Source: Nocardia rhamnosiphila NBRC 108938 (GTDB taxonomy: Bacteria; Actinomycetota; Actinomycetes; Mycobacteriales; Mycobacteriaceae). Taken from it: a stretch of DNA of 64,000 nt. Numbering within the stretch: the first letter of the stretch is position 1; the number at the start of each line of letters is the position of its first letter. The notes under the pieces are model-generated. The model worked only from the letters and a program-made list of their open reading frames with translations. It ran no database searches and was not told the DNA's origin. The translations under genes were made by a program, and so were the position numbers. Location: assembly GCF_000720425.1 (NCBI RefSeq), contig NZ_JOAJ01000010.1:248001-312000 (forward strand), read 5' to 3'. Shown piece after piece: positions 52,453-62,602 of the stretch.

Positions 52453-54243
52453 GTGAGTGCGCAACGAACAGGCCGGTGGACGCGTCTGCTCCCGGCCGGT
52501 TACAGCCTGCTGCTCACCCTGCTGATCACCGCGCCCCTGCTGCGCCCCGGATACCTGCTGCTCCGCGACGCCGTGAGCACACCGCGCTCCTATCCCACCG
52601 ACGCCGCGCTGGGTCTGGGCGACGCGGCCCCGCGGGCCGTACCCCAGGACGCGCTGCTCGCCGCGCTGTCTCCGCTGATCGACGGCGGGTTGCTGGTGAA
52701 GGTCGTCCTGCTGGCCGCCCTCTGGGCCGCCGGCTACGGCGCCGCGGTGCTGGTCCGGGAGCTGCTCGGTGCCCCGCTCACCGCGCAGCTGGTGGCGACC
52801 ACTCTCGTCGTCTGGAACCCCTATATCGCCGAGCGGCTCCTCCAGGGGCACTGGAGCCTGCTCACGGGCTACGCCGCGCTGCCCTGGACGGCCCTGGCCG
52901 CACTACGGCTGCGCACCGCCGCCGGCCGGACCCGGTTCGACCGGGTCCGGGAGTGGTCGGTACTGGCGGGCTGCCTCGCGGCCGCGGGCCTGACCCCCAC
53001 CGGCGCCCTGCTCGCCACCGTGGTCGCGGTGACCGTGGCCGGATGGCGGCGCGCGCCCGGGGTGACAGCTCTCGCGCTCCTGGCCTGCACCCCGTGGCTG
53101 GTGGCCACCGCCGTCTCCGGGGTCGCGGCCGAACCCTCCGACCCCGCGGGCGTCACCGCTTTCGCCGCCCGCGCGGAGCCCTGGCTCGCCACGGTGGGCA
53201 GCCTGGCCGGACTGGGCGGTATCTGGAACGCCGAGGCGGTACCGGTATCGCGGACGACTCCGCTGGCCGCCGTCGCGACGATCCTGCTGCTCGCGGTGGT
53301 GCTGCTCGGGGTCCGGCGGGTCGCGGCGCCCGACGCGGACCCCGACCGCACCCGGACCCGCCGGATCCTGCTGGTACTGGCTGTCGCGGCCATACTGGCC
53401 CCGGCTCTCGCGGCCACCCCCGCGGGGCTCACGGTGATGGAATGGCTGGTCGTCGAAGTACCCGGTGCGGGACTGCTGCGCGACACCCAGAAGTACGTGG
53501 CGCTGGCCGCTCCCGGCTACGCGCTGTGCGCGGCCGCCGCCTGCCTGGGCTTCAAGCGCATCGACGCGAAGGCGAAGCCGCAGGGCGACGAGCGCCCGGA
53601 CCTCGCCGAGGACCGCGGTGACCCGGCCCGCTGGTCGCCGGGTCTGGCCGCGCTGTTCATCGGGGTGCTGGCCCTGCCGCTGCTCGACCTCGGCTGGGGT
53701 GTCGGCGGGCAGTTGCGGGCGATCGAATACCCGGACTCCTGGCACGAGATCGCCGAGCGCGTCGACGGACCCGGCGATATCGCCGTGCTACCCGGCGGTA
53801 TGTTCCGCCGCTTCCCCTACACCGGATCGGCTCCGGTCCTGGACCCGGCGCCGCGGCTGCTGCCCCGCGACGTCCTGCAGACCGGGGCGTTACCCGTCCA
53901 CGGCGCGACGGTGACCGGTGAGGGCGCCCGGGCCCGGACCGTGGAGAACCTGCTCCTCGACGGTGGTCCGGCGGAGGAACTGGCACAGCTCGGTGTCGGC
54001 TGGGTGCTGGTCGAACGGGACTCCCCCGGCCCGCTCGGAAACTCCGCGGCGACGCTGGCGCGGTTGGCGCCGGTCCACAGCACCGGTGACCTGGCCCTGT
54101 ACCGGGTCCCGGACGTCCGGCCGCGGCCCGTGCCCGGACACCGATCAGTGGTCGTGGCCGCGCACCTCCTGTGGGCGCTGCTGCTGGTGGTACCGGTCGC
54201 CGTCCGGGCCGCCGGGTTCGTAGTGCGCCGAGTCGGGAGCTGA
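52453..54243 (+). CDS. GT-C-like polytopic membrane protein (Rv0226c-like)
   Basis: 596 residues from a GTG at 52453, divergent from the flippase-like gene. About a dozen membrane helices (YSLLLTLLITAPLLRPG, VVLLAALWAAGYGAAVLV, ILLVLAVAAILAPALA) with a soluble C-terminal domain (RAIEYPDSWHEIAERVDG, ENLLLDGGPAEELAQLGV, WVLVERDSPG). The arrangement matches the Rv0226c group of mycobacterial membrane proteins, sometimes grouped with GT-C glycosyltransferases; the donor and acceptor are unknown. No classical catalytic motif is conclusive. Neighbours point to envelope glycan assembly. Confidence 0.8.
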   Translation: MSAQRTGRWTRLLPAGYSLLLTLLITAPLLRPGYLLLRDAVSTPRSYPTDAALGLGDAAPRAVPQDALLAALSPLIDGGLLVKVVLLAALWAAGYGAAVLVRELLGAPLTAQLVATTLVVWNPYIAERLLQGHWSLLTGYAALPWTALAALRLRTAAGRTRFDRVREWSVLAGCLAAAGLTPTGALLATVVAVTVAGWRRAPGVTALALLACTPWLVATAVSGVAAEPSDPAGVTAFAARAEPWLATVGSLAGLGGIWNAEAVPVSRTTPLAAVATILLLAVVLLGVRRVAAPDADPDRTRTRRILLVLAVAAILAPALAATPAGLTVMEWLVVEVPGAGLLRDTQKYVALAAPGYALCAAAACLGFKRIDAKAKPQGDERPDLAEDRGDPARWSPGLAALFIGVLALPLLDLGWGVGGQLRAIEYPDSWHEIAERVDGPGDIAVLPGGMFRRFPYTGSAPVLDPAPRLLPRDVLQTGALPVHGATVTGEGARARTVENLLLDGGPAEELAQLGVGWVLVERDSPGPLGNSAATLARLAPVHSTGDLALYRVPDVRPRPVPGHRSVVVAAHLLWALLLVVPVAVRAAGFVVRRVGS

Positions 54244-54357
54244 GATCCGGTTGCCGGGGCGGTGGCGCCGGCAGGCACACCCGCGCGGGCACCGAAGGGT
54301 GAAACCCGCCCGCACGGGCTCGTACCCCGAAGCCCGGATGCGGCAGGGCGCGTACCC

Positions 54358-55614
54358 TCAGGCGCCGGCCGGAAGCTCGGCGCGCGTCTCGGCCACCACG
54401 TCCTCGCCCGGTGAGATCAGTCCACTGACGCGCCGGCCGGCCGCGGCGGCGGCCAATACCCGGTGTACCCCCGAGGCAGTGTGCTCCCAGGAGAACTCAC
54501 GCGCCCGAGCCCGGGCCTTCTCGCCCATGATCGTGCGCGCGGCCGCGTCGTCCAGTAGTTCGCCGACCGTGGCAGCCAGCTGATCGACGTCGTCGGCCAG
54601 CACCCCGGTCACGCCGTCGACGATGGAATCGGTGAGGCCGCGCGACGAGCGGTAACCGACAGTGGGCACGCCGTGCTGGGCTGCCTCGATGACCGCCAGC
54701 CCCCAGCCCTCTTTACGGGAGGGCAGGACGTGCACCCAGGCGCGGGCGAGCAGTTCGTGTTTACGGCCCTCGTCGACGTGGCCGTGGAAGGTCACCGCGT
54801 CGGCGATACCGAGGGCAGCGGCCTGATCCCGCAGTTTGTCGGCCCACCAGCCGCCGCCGATCACGTCCAGCCGCACCTCGGGGATCCGGGAGCGCAACCG
54901 GGCGACAGCGGTGAGCGCGTCCTCGATCTGTTTGTGCGGGACGAGCCGCGACAGCACCACCACGCGGGGTTCGGTCGAACGGACGACCGCGCTGCCCGTC
55001 GGCACGTGCGCGGGGACCGGTTCCGCCCCGTTACGGACCACCGCGATCCGGGATCGGTCGACGCCGAGCGTCGCCAGTTCCTCGGCCGAGGGCAGGGAGA
55101 CGGTGAGGTACTGGTCGGCGCGGTGCACCCGGGGCGAGAGCGCCGATTCGATCCACCAGCCGATCCGGCCGACGAGCGCACCGGCCACCGGCCACTGCTC
55201 CCGGTGCCCGTGATGGACCAGCACCACCGAGGGCACACCGGAGACCAGCCGGGCGAAGAAAGGGATGCCGTTCTGTGTATCGATCACGGCCTCGGGGCGG
55301 ATGCCGCGCAGCGGGCCGATACCGCACCGGCCCAGCGCGATGGCGGCCAGCGCGCGCGGATACACCGAGAACCGGCCCCCGCCCCGGCTGATCTCGATAC
55401 CGTCGATCCGCTCCCGTTTGGGCGCACCCCGGTAGCGGGCGGTACGCAGCGTCACCTTCACACCGCGGGCGGCGAGGTGCGCGCCGACCTGTTCCAGGTA
55501 CCGCTCGCTACCGCCGCCCTGTGGATGACCGGTATCACGCCAGCAGAGCAGGAGTACTTCGCGCACGTGGGGGTTCTCCGGTGGGCTCGGGTCCCGCGCA
55601 CGGGACATGGGCAT
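54358..55614 (-). CDS. GT4-family glycosyltransferase (Rv0225-like)
   Basis: 418 residues from the ATG at 55614 (a second ATG two codons later is possible). GT-B fold: CWRDTGHPQGGGSERYLEQVGAHLA at the N-terminus (acceptor side), VVLVHHGHREQWP, then the donor-binding half VVLSRLVPHKQIEDALTAVA, FHGHVDEGRKHELLARAWVHVLPSRKEGWGLAVIEAA and the family E-x7-E motif around the last of these. It transfers a sugar from a nucleotide donor in the cytosol. The M. tuberculosis counterpart Rv0225 is next to Rv0224c and Rv0226c, whose homologues flank it here. Confidence 0.92.
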   Translation of the reverse strand: MPMSRARDPSPPENPHVREVLLLCWRDTGHPQGGGSERYLEQVGAHLAARGVKVTLRTARYRGAPKRERIDGIEISRGGGRFSVYPRALAAIALGRCGIGPLRGIRPEAVIDTQNGIPFFARLVSGVPSVVLVHHGHREQWPVAGALVGRIGWWIESALSPRVHRADQYLTVSLPSAEELATLGVDRSRIAVVRNGAEPVPAHVPTGSAVVRSTEPRVVVLSRLVPHKQIEDALTAVARLRSRIPEVRLDVIGGGWWADKLRDQAAALGIADAVTFHGHVDEGRKHELLARAWVHVLPSRKEGWGLAVIEAAQHGVPTVGYRSSRGLTDSIVDGVTGVLADDVDQLAATVGELLDDAAARTIMGEKARARAREFSWEHTASGVHRVLAAAAAGRRVSGLISPGEDVVAETRAELPAGA

Positions 55615-55813
55615 CGCGGTACACCTTAACGCTCGAGCGTGTCCGGCAAGTCGCCCACCTGCGTGTCCATTCGGTATCGAAGACCTCGCGGCGGGGTTTA
55701 CCGGCTGCGAAATCTGTCATCGTTCACAATGTGCGAAACTCGGCATCGTGCTCGACGCCGAGGAATCAGCTGTGGACCGGATTTCGCCCGAGACGGGCGG
55801 CGACGCCGATACC

Positions 55814-56614
55814 ATGCCCCGGCCCGGTTCCGCCGGCTCCCCGGCCCGGTCGGTGCCGAGGCGTTTCCGCTTCGCGCGTCGCGCCTCGGTGCGCCGGTCA
55901 CTGCGCCTGCTGCACAGTTTCCGTTTCGAACAGACCGATCCCGCGCGCTTCTACGGCGGTATCGCCACCGACAGCGCTCATCTGCTCGCCGATTTCTACG
56001 CCGACCTCACCGGCCGCGATCTCGCCGGCGCCACCGTCCTCGATGTCGGCGGCGGTCCCGGCTACTTCGCCGACGAGTTCGCCCGAGCCGGTGCCCGCTA
56101 TATCCCGGTGGAACCCGATCCCTCGGAGATGCACGCTGCCGGTATCTCGGTACCGGCCGCGGTTCGCGGCTCCGGGATGGCGCTGCCGTTCCGGGACGAC
56201 GCGGTCGACATCTGTTTCTCGTCCAATGTCGCCGAGCACGTACCGGATCCGTGGCGGATGGCCGACGAAATGGTCCGGGTCACCCGGCCCGGCGGCATGA
56301 TCGTGCTGTCCTACACGGTGTGGCTCGGACCGTTCGGCGGCCACGAGACCGGACCCTGGCACTATCTCGGCGGGGAGTACGCCGCCCGCCGGTATCGGCG
56401 CCGGCACGGCAAGGAGCCGAAGAACCGTTTCGGCACCTCGCTGTTCGCAGTCCGGGCGGCAGACGGAGTGCGCTGGTCGCACCGCACATCGGCGCACGTC
56501 TTCGCGCTGTTCCCCCGTTACCACCCCCGCTGGGCCTGGTGGCTGGTGCGGGTACCCGGCATCCGAGAGCTACTGGTCAGCAATCTCGTGGTCGTCGCGA
56601 CCAAACCAGGCTGA
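55814..56614 (+). CDS. Class I methyltransferase (Rv0224c-like)
   Basis: 266 residues from the ATG at 55814; longer in-frame starts exist, but family members begin near the RRSLRLL...F+.EQTDPARFYGG segment, which supports this choice. SAM motifs: ATVLDVGGGPGYFADEFARAGARYIPVEPD (motif I and acidic loop), MALPFRDDAVDICFSSNVAEHV (motif II) and VTRPGGMIVLSYTVWLGPF. Homologues of Rv0224c are linked to modification of envelope lipids or glycans. It is divergent from the GT4 gene. Confidence 0.88.
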   Translation: MPRPGSAGSPARSVPRRFRFARRASVRRSLRLLHSFRFEQTDPARFYGGIATDSAHLLADFYADLTGRDLAGATVLDVGGGPGYFADEFARAGARYIPVEPDPSEMHAAGISVPAAVRGSGMALPFRDDAVDICFSSNVAEHVPDPWRMADEMVRVTRPGGMIVLSYTVWLGPFGGHETGPWHYLGGEYAARRYRRRHGKEPKNRFGTSLFAVRAADGVRWSHRTSAHVFALFPRYHPRWAWWLVRVPGIRELLVSNLVVVATKPG

Positions 56615-56617
56615 GGA

Positions 56618-56932
56618 CTACAGCGCCACCTGCGCCCGGCTGCGGCCCATCCGGCCGCGCCAGCCGCTGCGCACCACCGGTTCGGCTCTGGTCCAGGGTG
56701 ATTCCTGAATGGCCAGGCCGACGGTTTCGAGAGTGGTGAGCCCCATGAGATCGGCCAGTCCACCGACCATTGCCACGGCTTCGGCGGCCTGAATGGCCGC
56801 TATCGCCTGCTCGGTGGTGAGGGTCCGTCCCGGTAGGAATGAGACGACCCAGCCGCCGCTGCCAACGCTTTTCGCTTGATGGTCGGTCTGGTCGCTGGTC
56901 ATCAACGCCCGGCCGATCACTTGCACCGCCAT
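56618..56932 (-). CDS. Small hypothetical protein
   Basis: 104 residues from the ATG at 56932, chosen because GGGAGAGG lies 7 bases upstream. Middle segment VGSGGWVVSFLPGRTLTTEQAIAAIQAAEAVAMV resembles short conserved proteins seen in Nocardia genomes; the C-terminus is Arg-rich. No signal peptide, no enzyme motif. It is convergent with the methyltransferase gene, 3 bp away. Confidence 0.65.
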   Translation of the reverse strand: MAVQVIGRALMTSDQTDHQAKSVGSGGWVVSFLPGRTLTTEQAIAAIQAAEAVAMVGGLADLMGLTTLETVGLAIQESPWTRAEPVVRSGWRGRMGRSRAQVAL

Positions 56933-57267
56933 GAACGCCTCTCCCAATCGCGGGTATTCGGTTCGATGAATGGAGCGAGCTGATATCTGGCTAACATCAT
57001 GCGCCCTCCAGCAACAAAACGCAATAGTGCGTTCGATGAAACACGAACCAGGAGGTCGGATTTCGTGGCCTGCGGCTACCTGCGACAACCGCTCACCGAC
57101 GGCCCACGCGCAGAACGGAGATCGCGAGTTCACCTCGCGCACAACGCAACACCCGCGGAACCCGAAAGTTTGCCACAGCGCCCGATTTCCGCCGCGCAGA
57201 AACGCCGGTCAGGCGAAATATGACCTACGCCAGCCGATCCCGGGCACGAGAAAATCCGTGTAGCGAA

Positions 57268-57450
57268 CTAATCGGTGGCCGGCAGCGCCCGGACAACGGG
57301 TGCGCCGCGGTGAGCCGGATCGCCGTGCGCGACCACGTCGACCCGCCAGCCGACCGGAAGAACCGCACGCAACCGCCGCACTGCGCGGCATAGCGGCGTA
57401 CTGACCAGCACACTGTCGAAGCATTCCGGGGTCGTGAACTCGTCGGCCAT
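57268..57450 (-). CDS. Very small hypothetical protein
   Basis: 60 residues from the ATG at 57450 (MADEFTTPECFDSVLVSTP), preceded by AGAGGTGG. Codon usage fits the neighbourhood. No family. It lies downstream of the pckG terminator on the same strand, so it has its own promoter. Treat as probable, not certain. Confidence 0.45.
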   Translation of the reverse strand: MADEFTTPECFDSVLVSTPLCRAVRRLRAVLPVGWRVDVVAHGDPAHRGAPVVRALPATD

Positions 57451-57636
57451 GTTCCAACCACCTCTCAGGGGTGATCGGCTCGGCCACGGATAACGACGGC
57501 GGGAGCCGATCGGGCGATATCGGGACGTCCAATCGGGGAATGCGTGGTCTGAGATCCAGGACACATCCAGAGTAAGGCACCCGAGGTCCCCGGGCCCGCC
57601 CCGCCATACCTGCGCCGGTTACCGCCCGCGATACGA

Positions 57637-57674
57637 CGCGACCCGCGGCGAACAAGTGTTCGCCGCGGGTCGCG
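57637..57674. terminator. 18-bp perfect stem-loop downstream of pckG
   Basis: Arms CGCGACCCGCGGCGAACA (57637-57654) and 57657-57674 are fully complementary; the two central bases mean the real loop is 4-6 bases. It begins 50 bp beyond the pckG stop on the minus strand and is its probable terminator. Confidence 0.8.
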
Positions 57675-57723
57675 GAGAGGAATCGGTACGGTCACCCGGA
57701 CAAGGCCCGGACGACCGCCGCGC

Positions 57724-59556
57724 TCACTGCACGCGCTGTTTGAGTGCCTCGAACTCGTCGCGCACACCGGAGGGCAGCTTGTCGCCGACGAACTCGAACC
57801 ACTCCTCGATGAGCGGGATCTCGGCCCGCCATTCGTCCACGTTCACCGCGAGCGCCGCGTCGACATCCGCGGCTTCCACGTCCAGGCCGGCCAGATCCAT
57901 CTGCGCGGCGGTCGGCACATGACCGATCGCGGTGCTCTCGGCCTCTGCGGAACCCTCGATGCGGCCGACGATCCACTCCAGCACCCGGGAGTTCTCGCCG
58001 AAGCCCGGCCACAGGAAACGGCCGTCGTCACCGCGCCGGAACCAGTTCACGTAGAAGATCTTGGGCAGTTTGGCCGCGTCGGCGTTCTTGCCGAGATTGA
58101 TCCAGTGCCCCAGGTAGTCGCCCACGTGGTAGCCGAGGAACGGCAGCATGGCCATCGGGTCCCGGCGGACGGTACCGACCTTGCCCTCGGCCGCCGCGGT
58201 CTGCTCCGACGACAGCGTGGCGCCCATGAACACACCGTGCTGCCAATCGAAGGATTCGGTCACCAGCGGCACCGTGGTCTTGCGCCGGCCGCCGAACAGG
58301 ATCGCCGAGATCGGCACACCCTGGGGGTCGTCCCATTCGGGCGCCAGGGTCGGGCACTGCGACATGGGAGTGCAGTACCGGGAGTTGGGGTGCGCGGCCA
58401 GCGTCTCGGTATCCCGCAGGTACCAGTCGTTGCCCTTCCAGTCGATCAGATGATCGGGCTCACCCTCGAGGCCCTCCCACCACACATCGTTGTCGTCGGT
58501 GCGGGCGACATTGGTGTAGACGGTGTTGCCCGCCTCCAGCGTCTCCATGGCGTTGGGGTTGGACGAACGGTTGGTGCCGGGCGCGACACCGAAGAAACCG
58601 AACTCGGGGTTCACCGCGTAGAGGCGGCCGTCCTTGCCGAACCGCATCCAGGCGATATCGTCGCCCAGGGTCTCCGCGCGCCAGCCCGGCACGGTCGGCT
58701 GGATCATGGCGAGGTTGGTCTTACCGCAGGCGCTCGGGAACGCCGCCGCGATGTAGTAGGCCTTGTTCTCCGGGGAGATCAGCTTGAGGATCAGCATGTG
58801 CTCGGCCAGCCAGCCCTCGTCGTGGGCCATGGCCGAGGCGATCCGCAGCGAGTAGCACTTCTTGCCCAGCAGCGCGTTGCCGCCGTAGCCGGAGCCGTAG
58901 CTCCAGATCTCCCGGTCCTCGGGGAAATGGGTGATGTATTTCGTGTCGTTGCACGGCCACGGGACATCGGACTGGCCCTCGGCCAGCGGCGCGCCCACCG
59001 AATGCAGTGCTTTCACGAAGGGCCGATCCGTGCCCAGCAGCTCCAGCGCCGCCCGGCCCATCCGGGTCATCACCCGCATGGACACCACGACGTATTCCGA
59101 GTCGGTGATCTCGACACCCAGCTTGGGGTCCTCGGCACCGAGTGGGCCCATGCAGAACGGCACCACGTACATGGTGCGGCCCTTCATCGAGCCCCGGTAG
59201 AGCTCGGTCATGGTGGCCCGCATCTCCGCGGGATCGACCCAGTTGTTCGTGGGGCCGGCGTCGGCCGCGGACTTCGAACAGATGTAGGTGCGCGATTCGA
59301 CCCGGGCCACGTCGGAAGGATCGGATAAGGCCAGGAACGAGTTCGGCTTCTTCTTCTCGTCGAGCTTGCGGAAGGTGCCCGCCTCGACGAGCTGGGTGGT
59401 GAGCCGATCCCATTCGGCGTCGGAACCGTCCGCCCAGACGACTCGATCCGGCTGAGTCAGTTCGGCGACCTCCTGAACCCAGGCGAGCAGTTCGCTGTGT
59501 TCGGTCGGCGCGGTGCCGTCGGATCCACGAAGACCGGGAATGGTCGCTGAGGTCAT
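57724..59556 (-). CDS. pckG: Phosphoenolpyruvate carboxykinase (GTP)
   Basis: 610 residues from the ATG at 59556 with AGGAGAG upstream, the normal size of GTP-dependent enzymes. It converts oxaloacetate to phosphoenolpyruvate and CO2 with GTP, for gluconeogenesis on fatty acids and other non-sugar carbon; the same enzyme can run anaplerotically. Motifs: the kinase-1a loop [11 protein letters not shown] (273-283) with the hyper-reactive Cys277 typical of the GTP class, [15 protein letters not shown] (metal and substrate), and [14 protein letters not shown]. Homologue of Rv0211. Its start faces the 59799 gene, 242 bp upstream on the same strand. Confidence 0.97.
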   Translation of the reverse strand: MTSATIPGLRGSDGTAPTEHSELLAWVQEVAELTQPDRVVWADGSDAEWDRLTTQLVEAGTFRKLDEKKKPNSFLALSDPSDVARVESRTYICSKSAADAGPTNNWVDPAEMRATMTELYRGSMKGRTMYVVPFCMGPLGAEDPKLGVEITDSEYVVVSMRVMTRMGRAALELLGTDRPFVKALHSVGAPLAEGQSDVPWPCNDTKYITHFPEDREIWSYGSGYGGNALLGKKCYSLRIASAMAHDEGWLAEHMLILKLISPENKAYYIAAAFPSACGKTNLAMIQPTVPGWRAETLGDDIAWMRFGKDGRLYAVNPEFGFFGVAPGTNRSSNPNAMETLEAGNTVYTNVARTDDNDVWWEGLEGEPDHLIDWKGNDWYLRDTETLAAHPNSRYCTPMSQCPTLAPEWDDPQGVPISAILFGGRRKTTVPLVTESFDWQHGVFMGATLSSEQTAAAEGKVGTVRRDPMAMLPFLGYHVGDYLGHWINLGKNADAAKLPKIFYVNWFRRGDDGRFLWPGFGENSRVLEWIVGRIEGSAEAESTAIGHVPTAAQMDLAGLDVEAADVDAALAVNVDEWRAEIPLIEEWFEFVGDKLPSGVRDEFEALKQRVQ

Positions 59557-59798
59557 GAAAACTCTCCTGAAATGGGCGGCGAAGAATGCTTCCGCCCTGG
59601 CCCTTGGGCCCGTGACCAGCGCGAAAACACCTAGCGCCACCATTGGCGGGTAAGGCTTCCGCAACGGTCCATTCTGTGCACCGCCGGATCGAGGCAGTGT
59701 ACTGAGGCGCGAAGCGGACGCCCAGGTTCCTGTCTAGAGGTTAACGCGGTATTGCGCCCCCTATGGAAGCGGGTTGCCGATCAATAGGGGTGGACAAA

Positions 59799-61349
59799 CT
59801 ATTTTCCGGCCATAGGGGCCCACTGGTCCAGTATCTGCCGGTCACGGGCACACGCGGCGAGTCGGCCGGGCTGTCCGGTGGTGGCCCGGCGCAATGCCGC
59901 CTCCAGCTCGGCGACCCGCCGGTCCACCTCGACCATGCCGGCCGCCGCGGCCCGCACCATTTCGTCGGAAAGGTCGGATTCCGTCTCCACCAGCGCGGTC
60001 ACCGCTCGCTGCTCGAGCTGGGCTTTCACATTCGCCACCGCGTCGGCGACCCAGTGTCGCAGATGATCGCGGTCGGCGAGCTGGCGGCGCGCCCGCACCA
60101 CCCACGCGGCCGCGCCCGCCCCGAGCAACAGGGTCACCGGCACGCTCGCGGCGTCCAATGCCGGTACCAGCGCGAGCGGCGACACCATCAGCCGTCCCAG
60201 ACCCACCCCGGCCGAAGCGCCCAGCACGATCATCAGGTGATCTTCGACACCCCCGCGCCGGGGTTGCGGATCCGGACCGAGCATGGGCGCGGGCTCGTAC
60301 CGCGGTGCGGGGGGCCCCGCCGCGGGAGGGAGGCTCGCCGGGTGCGCGGCGGCCGCCCGCGCCCGTAGTTCGGCCAGCCGGGCGGCGATATCCAGATCCA
60401 CCGTCCCGGTCAGCTGCCCGACCGCCTGCCGTAGCCGCTCCGGGAAGTCGCGCCGGCCCGCGCGATCCATGCTGTCCAGTTCGGCCCGGGCCTCCGCGTG
60501 CAGTGCCCGGACCCGGGAGCCGACCAGGGTGAGCAGATCCACCCGGGCCAGGTTGATCTGGGCCCGCAAAGTGGACACCGCCACCGCGCGCCCGCCGTCG
60601 CGATCGGCGAGCAGCCGGGCCCGCTCCGCCCGCAGCAGCTCCACCTCGGTACCCGACCGGAGCTGCGCTTCCTCCTGCATGATGCGTTGCCGGGTTCCGG
60701 CGACCACCTGGGCGAGGGCCGCCGCGCGGCGAGCGCCCGCGGTCGCGGTATCGGTGGTGAGCGCGACCAGGCGGGTGTGCAGCGCGGCCAGCCCGGAACG
60801 ATCGAGCAGCGTCGAATCGGCCCCGGCCCGCGCGGCCCGGGCCAACCGGGCCGATACCGGCACGATCTCGCAGTCCAGCTCCGCGGCGGCCAGTAGTTCG
60901 GCGCTGCGGTCGCGGACCAGCTGCCAGTCCTTGTGCGCGTCGGTGCCGTTCAGCACCAGCAGTACCCGGGCCCCCTCGGCGCACAGCCGGCGCACCGTAT
61001 CCAGCTCCGCCGCGCCGATCACCACACCGGCGTCGAGGATCAGCAGCACCACACTGCCCGGGGCGGCGCTCACCCACGGATCGGTCGTGGGCGCGCCGAG
61101 TTCGATCCGGGGCTCGATCCGGGTCAGTTCGGTGCGCAGCAGCGCGGTGTTCGCGTCGTCGGCGCCGATGAGCCGGACCTCGGCCGCGCCGCCGGCGACC
61201 GGCATCGTGCGCAACAACGCCATACCCTGCGGATTCCAGCGCGCCACCACCTCGGCCACGACGTCGGGCAGCGTATGCACCGCCGCGATATCCGTGGCCG
61301 CCGCGAAACCGGGCGGCCCCGCCGCCGGGCCCGGGTCAGAGTCCGACAC
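59799..61349 (-). CDS. Rv0210-like protein, partner of the GTPase-like neighbour
   Basis: 516 residues. The first 200 residues look like a divergent P-loop fold (SVVLLILDAGVVIGAAELDTVRRLCAEGARVLLVLNGTDAHKDW, where the NGTD stands at the G4 position), followed by long charged helices (RQRIMQEEAQLRSGTEVELLRAERARLLADR) and two hydrophobic segments (LMIVLGASAGVGLGRLMVSPLALV, VPVTLLLGAGAAAWVVRA), then more helix. This resembles the stalk and membrane part of dynamin-like proteins. It overlaps the upstream gene by 14 bases, so the two are coupled. Homologue of Rv0210. Function unknown. Confidence 0.75.
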   Translation of the reverse strand: MSDSDPGPAAGPPGFAAATDIAAVHTLPDVVAEVVARWNPQGMALLRTMPVAGGAAEVRLIGADDANTALLRTELTRIEPRIELGAPTTDPWVSAAPGSVVLLILDAGVVIGAAELDTVRRLCAEGARVLLVLNGTDAHKDWQLVRDRSAELLAAAELDCEIVPVSARLARAARAGADSTLLDRSGLAALHTRLVALTTDTATAGARRAAALAQVVAGTRQRIMQEEAQLRSGTEVELLRAERARLLADRDGGRAVAVSTLRAQINLARVDLLTLVGSRVRALHAEARAELDSMDRAGRRDFPERLRQAVGQLTGTVDLDIAARLAELRARAAAAHPASLPPAAGPPAPRYEPAPMLGPDPQPRRGGVEDHLMIVLGASAGVGLGRLMVSPLALVPALDAASVPVTLLLGAGAAAWVVRARRQLADRDHLRHWVADAVANVKAQLEQRAVTALVETESDLSDEMVRAAAAGMVEVDRRVAELEAALRRATTGQPGRLAACARDRQILDQWAPMAGK

Positions 61350-62460
61350 TGCTCATCCGCTCCCACATCCGGACGTATCCGTTGTGAACCCGGATCGCCG
61401 CGCGGCGCGCGCCCGGCGCCATATCCCCGGCCACCACCGCCCGCCACCGGATGGCGCGGGCCAGCGCGTCGTCGGCGTCCTCGGGTTCGGGGCGGGGATA
61501 GCCCGCGGCCAGATGGGCGACCTCCGGGGCGACCAGCCCGCCGCACAGCGCCAGCCACTTGGCCTCGTCGGTGTCCAGGTATTCGGTGATCAGTGCCCGC
61601 GCCCGGCTGTTCCCGTGCGGTACGGCACGCGCCGCCAGCCGGGTCAGTTCATCGATCAGCACCCCCGCCCGCCGTGCTATCGCCTGCCGATAGCGCTGAC
61701 CGAGCAGCTGGGCCACCGGGTCGACCCCGCTGACGGTGTGCAGGATCTGCAGCACGGTCTGCGGGGCGAGATCCGGGTCGCGTTCCAGGGCGGCCAGTAC
61801 ACAGGCCAGCCCGTACAGATCCCAGCGTTCGAGCAGTTCCGTGCGTTCGGCGGTATCGGGGCCCACCGCCGGCGAGACGAAGGCCTCGGCGGACAGGGCC
61901 GCCGCGATACCGGACTGCGCCAGCCGGCGCAGCAGCGCCAGATCGGTTTCCTGGAAGGCCCCGGAAACGGTCCGCGCGGCCAGCGAACCCACCATCGGGA
62001 ACGCGGGCAGCCGGAACTCCCGGCCGAACTGCCGGGCCGCGCCCACCGCGTCCGCCCAGCCGGTGCCGATCGCGTCGGCCTTGTTCACCACCAGAATCGT
62101 GCGTTCCGGGCGCAGCGACCCGAGCAATCGCCGATCACCCGGAGAGGGGGTGCTGGCCAGGACGTAGACGACGATATCGGCGTCGAGCACCGGATCGGGG
62201 AAGCCCGGTTCGTCGACGGGCGCGGTCTCGACCGCCTGCTGCAGTCCCAGTGCCCGGGCCACGGTGGTGCGACCCGACCGGGCGCGCCCGGCGACCTGCG
62301 CGCGCGGCAGGGTCCGCCAGCGCTGCATCGCCACCTCGATACCGTTCGCGATACCCGCGTCGGCCCCATCACCCATCCGGAGCGTGGAGATCAGCCGGTC
62401 CAGCGGATCCCCGGCCCCGGCCTCCCGCAGATACCTGTCCGATTCCTCGACTGCCGACAT
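61336..62460 (-). CDS. Rv0209-like GTPase-fold protein
   Basis: 374 residues from the ATG at 62460. P-loop GRARSGRT at 58-65 (a variant of GxxxxGK with Arg-Thr at the end), a DADIVVYVLASTP strand and the G4 motif NKAD at 126-129 in ERTILVVNKADAI. The rest is helical (TELLERWDLYGLACVLAALERD, GQRYRQAIARRAGVLIDELT). No membrane segment. With its coupled partner at 59799 it resembles paired bacterial dynamin-like proteins, but the P-loop variant leaves nucleotide hydrolysis uncertain. Homologue of Rv0209. Confidence 0.75.
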   Translation of the reverse strand: MSAVEESDRYLREAGAGDPLDRLISTLRMGDGADAGIANGIEVAMQRWRTLPRAQVAGRARSGRTTVARALGLQQAVETAPVDEPGFPDPVLDADIVVYVLASTPSPGDRRLLGSLRPERTILVVNKADAIGTGWADAVGAARQFGREFRLPAFPMVGSLAARTVSGAFQETDLALLRRLAQSGIAAALSAEAFVSPAVGPDTAERTELLERWDLYGLACVLAALERDPDLAPQTVLQILHTVSGVDPVAQLLGQRYRQAIARRAGVLIDELTRLAARAVPHGNSRARALITEYLDTDEAKWLALCGGLVAPEVAHLAAGYPRPEPEDADDALARAIRWRAVVAGDMAPGARRAAIRVHNGYVRMWERMSSVGL

Positions 62461-62602
62461 GCGCCACACCCCCTTCTTCCGGTGCGCATTGTGTCAGAAC
62501 CGGGGCCGCTACGCCCCGGGTGCGGGTGCGTCCGTCCTACCAACGGGTAGCCCCCTACCGGTCCGTTGCGGCCCGGAACCGGCCATGCTGGACAATAGGG
62601 CT

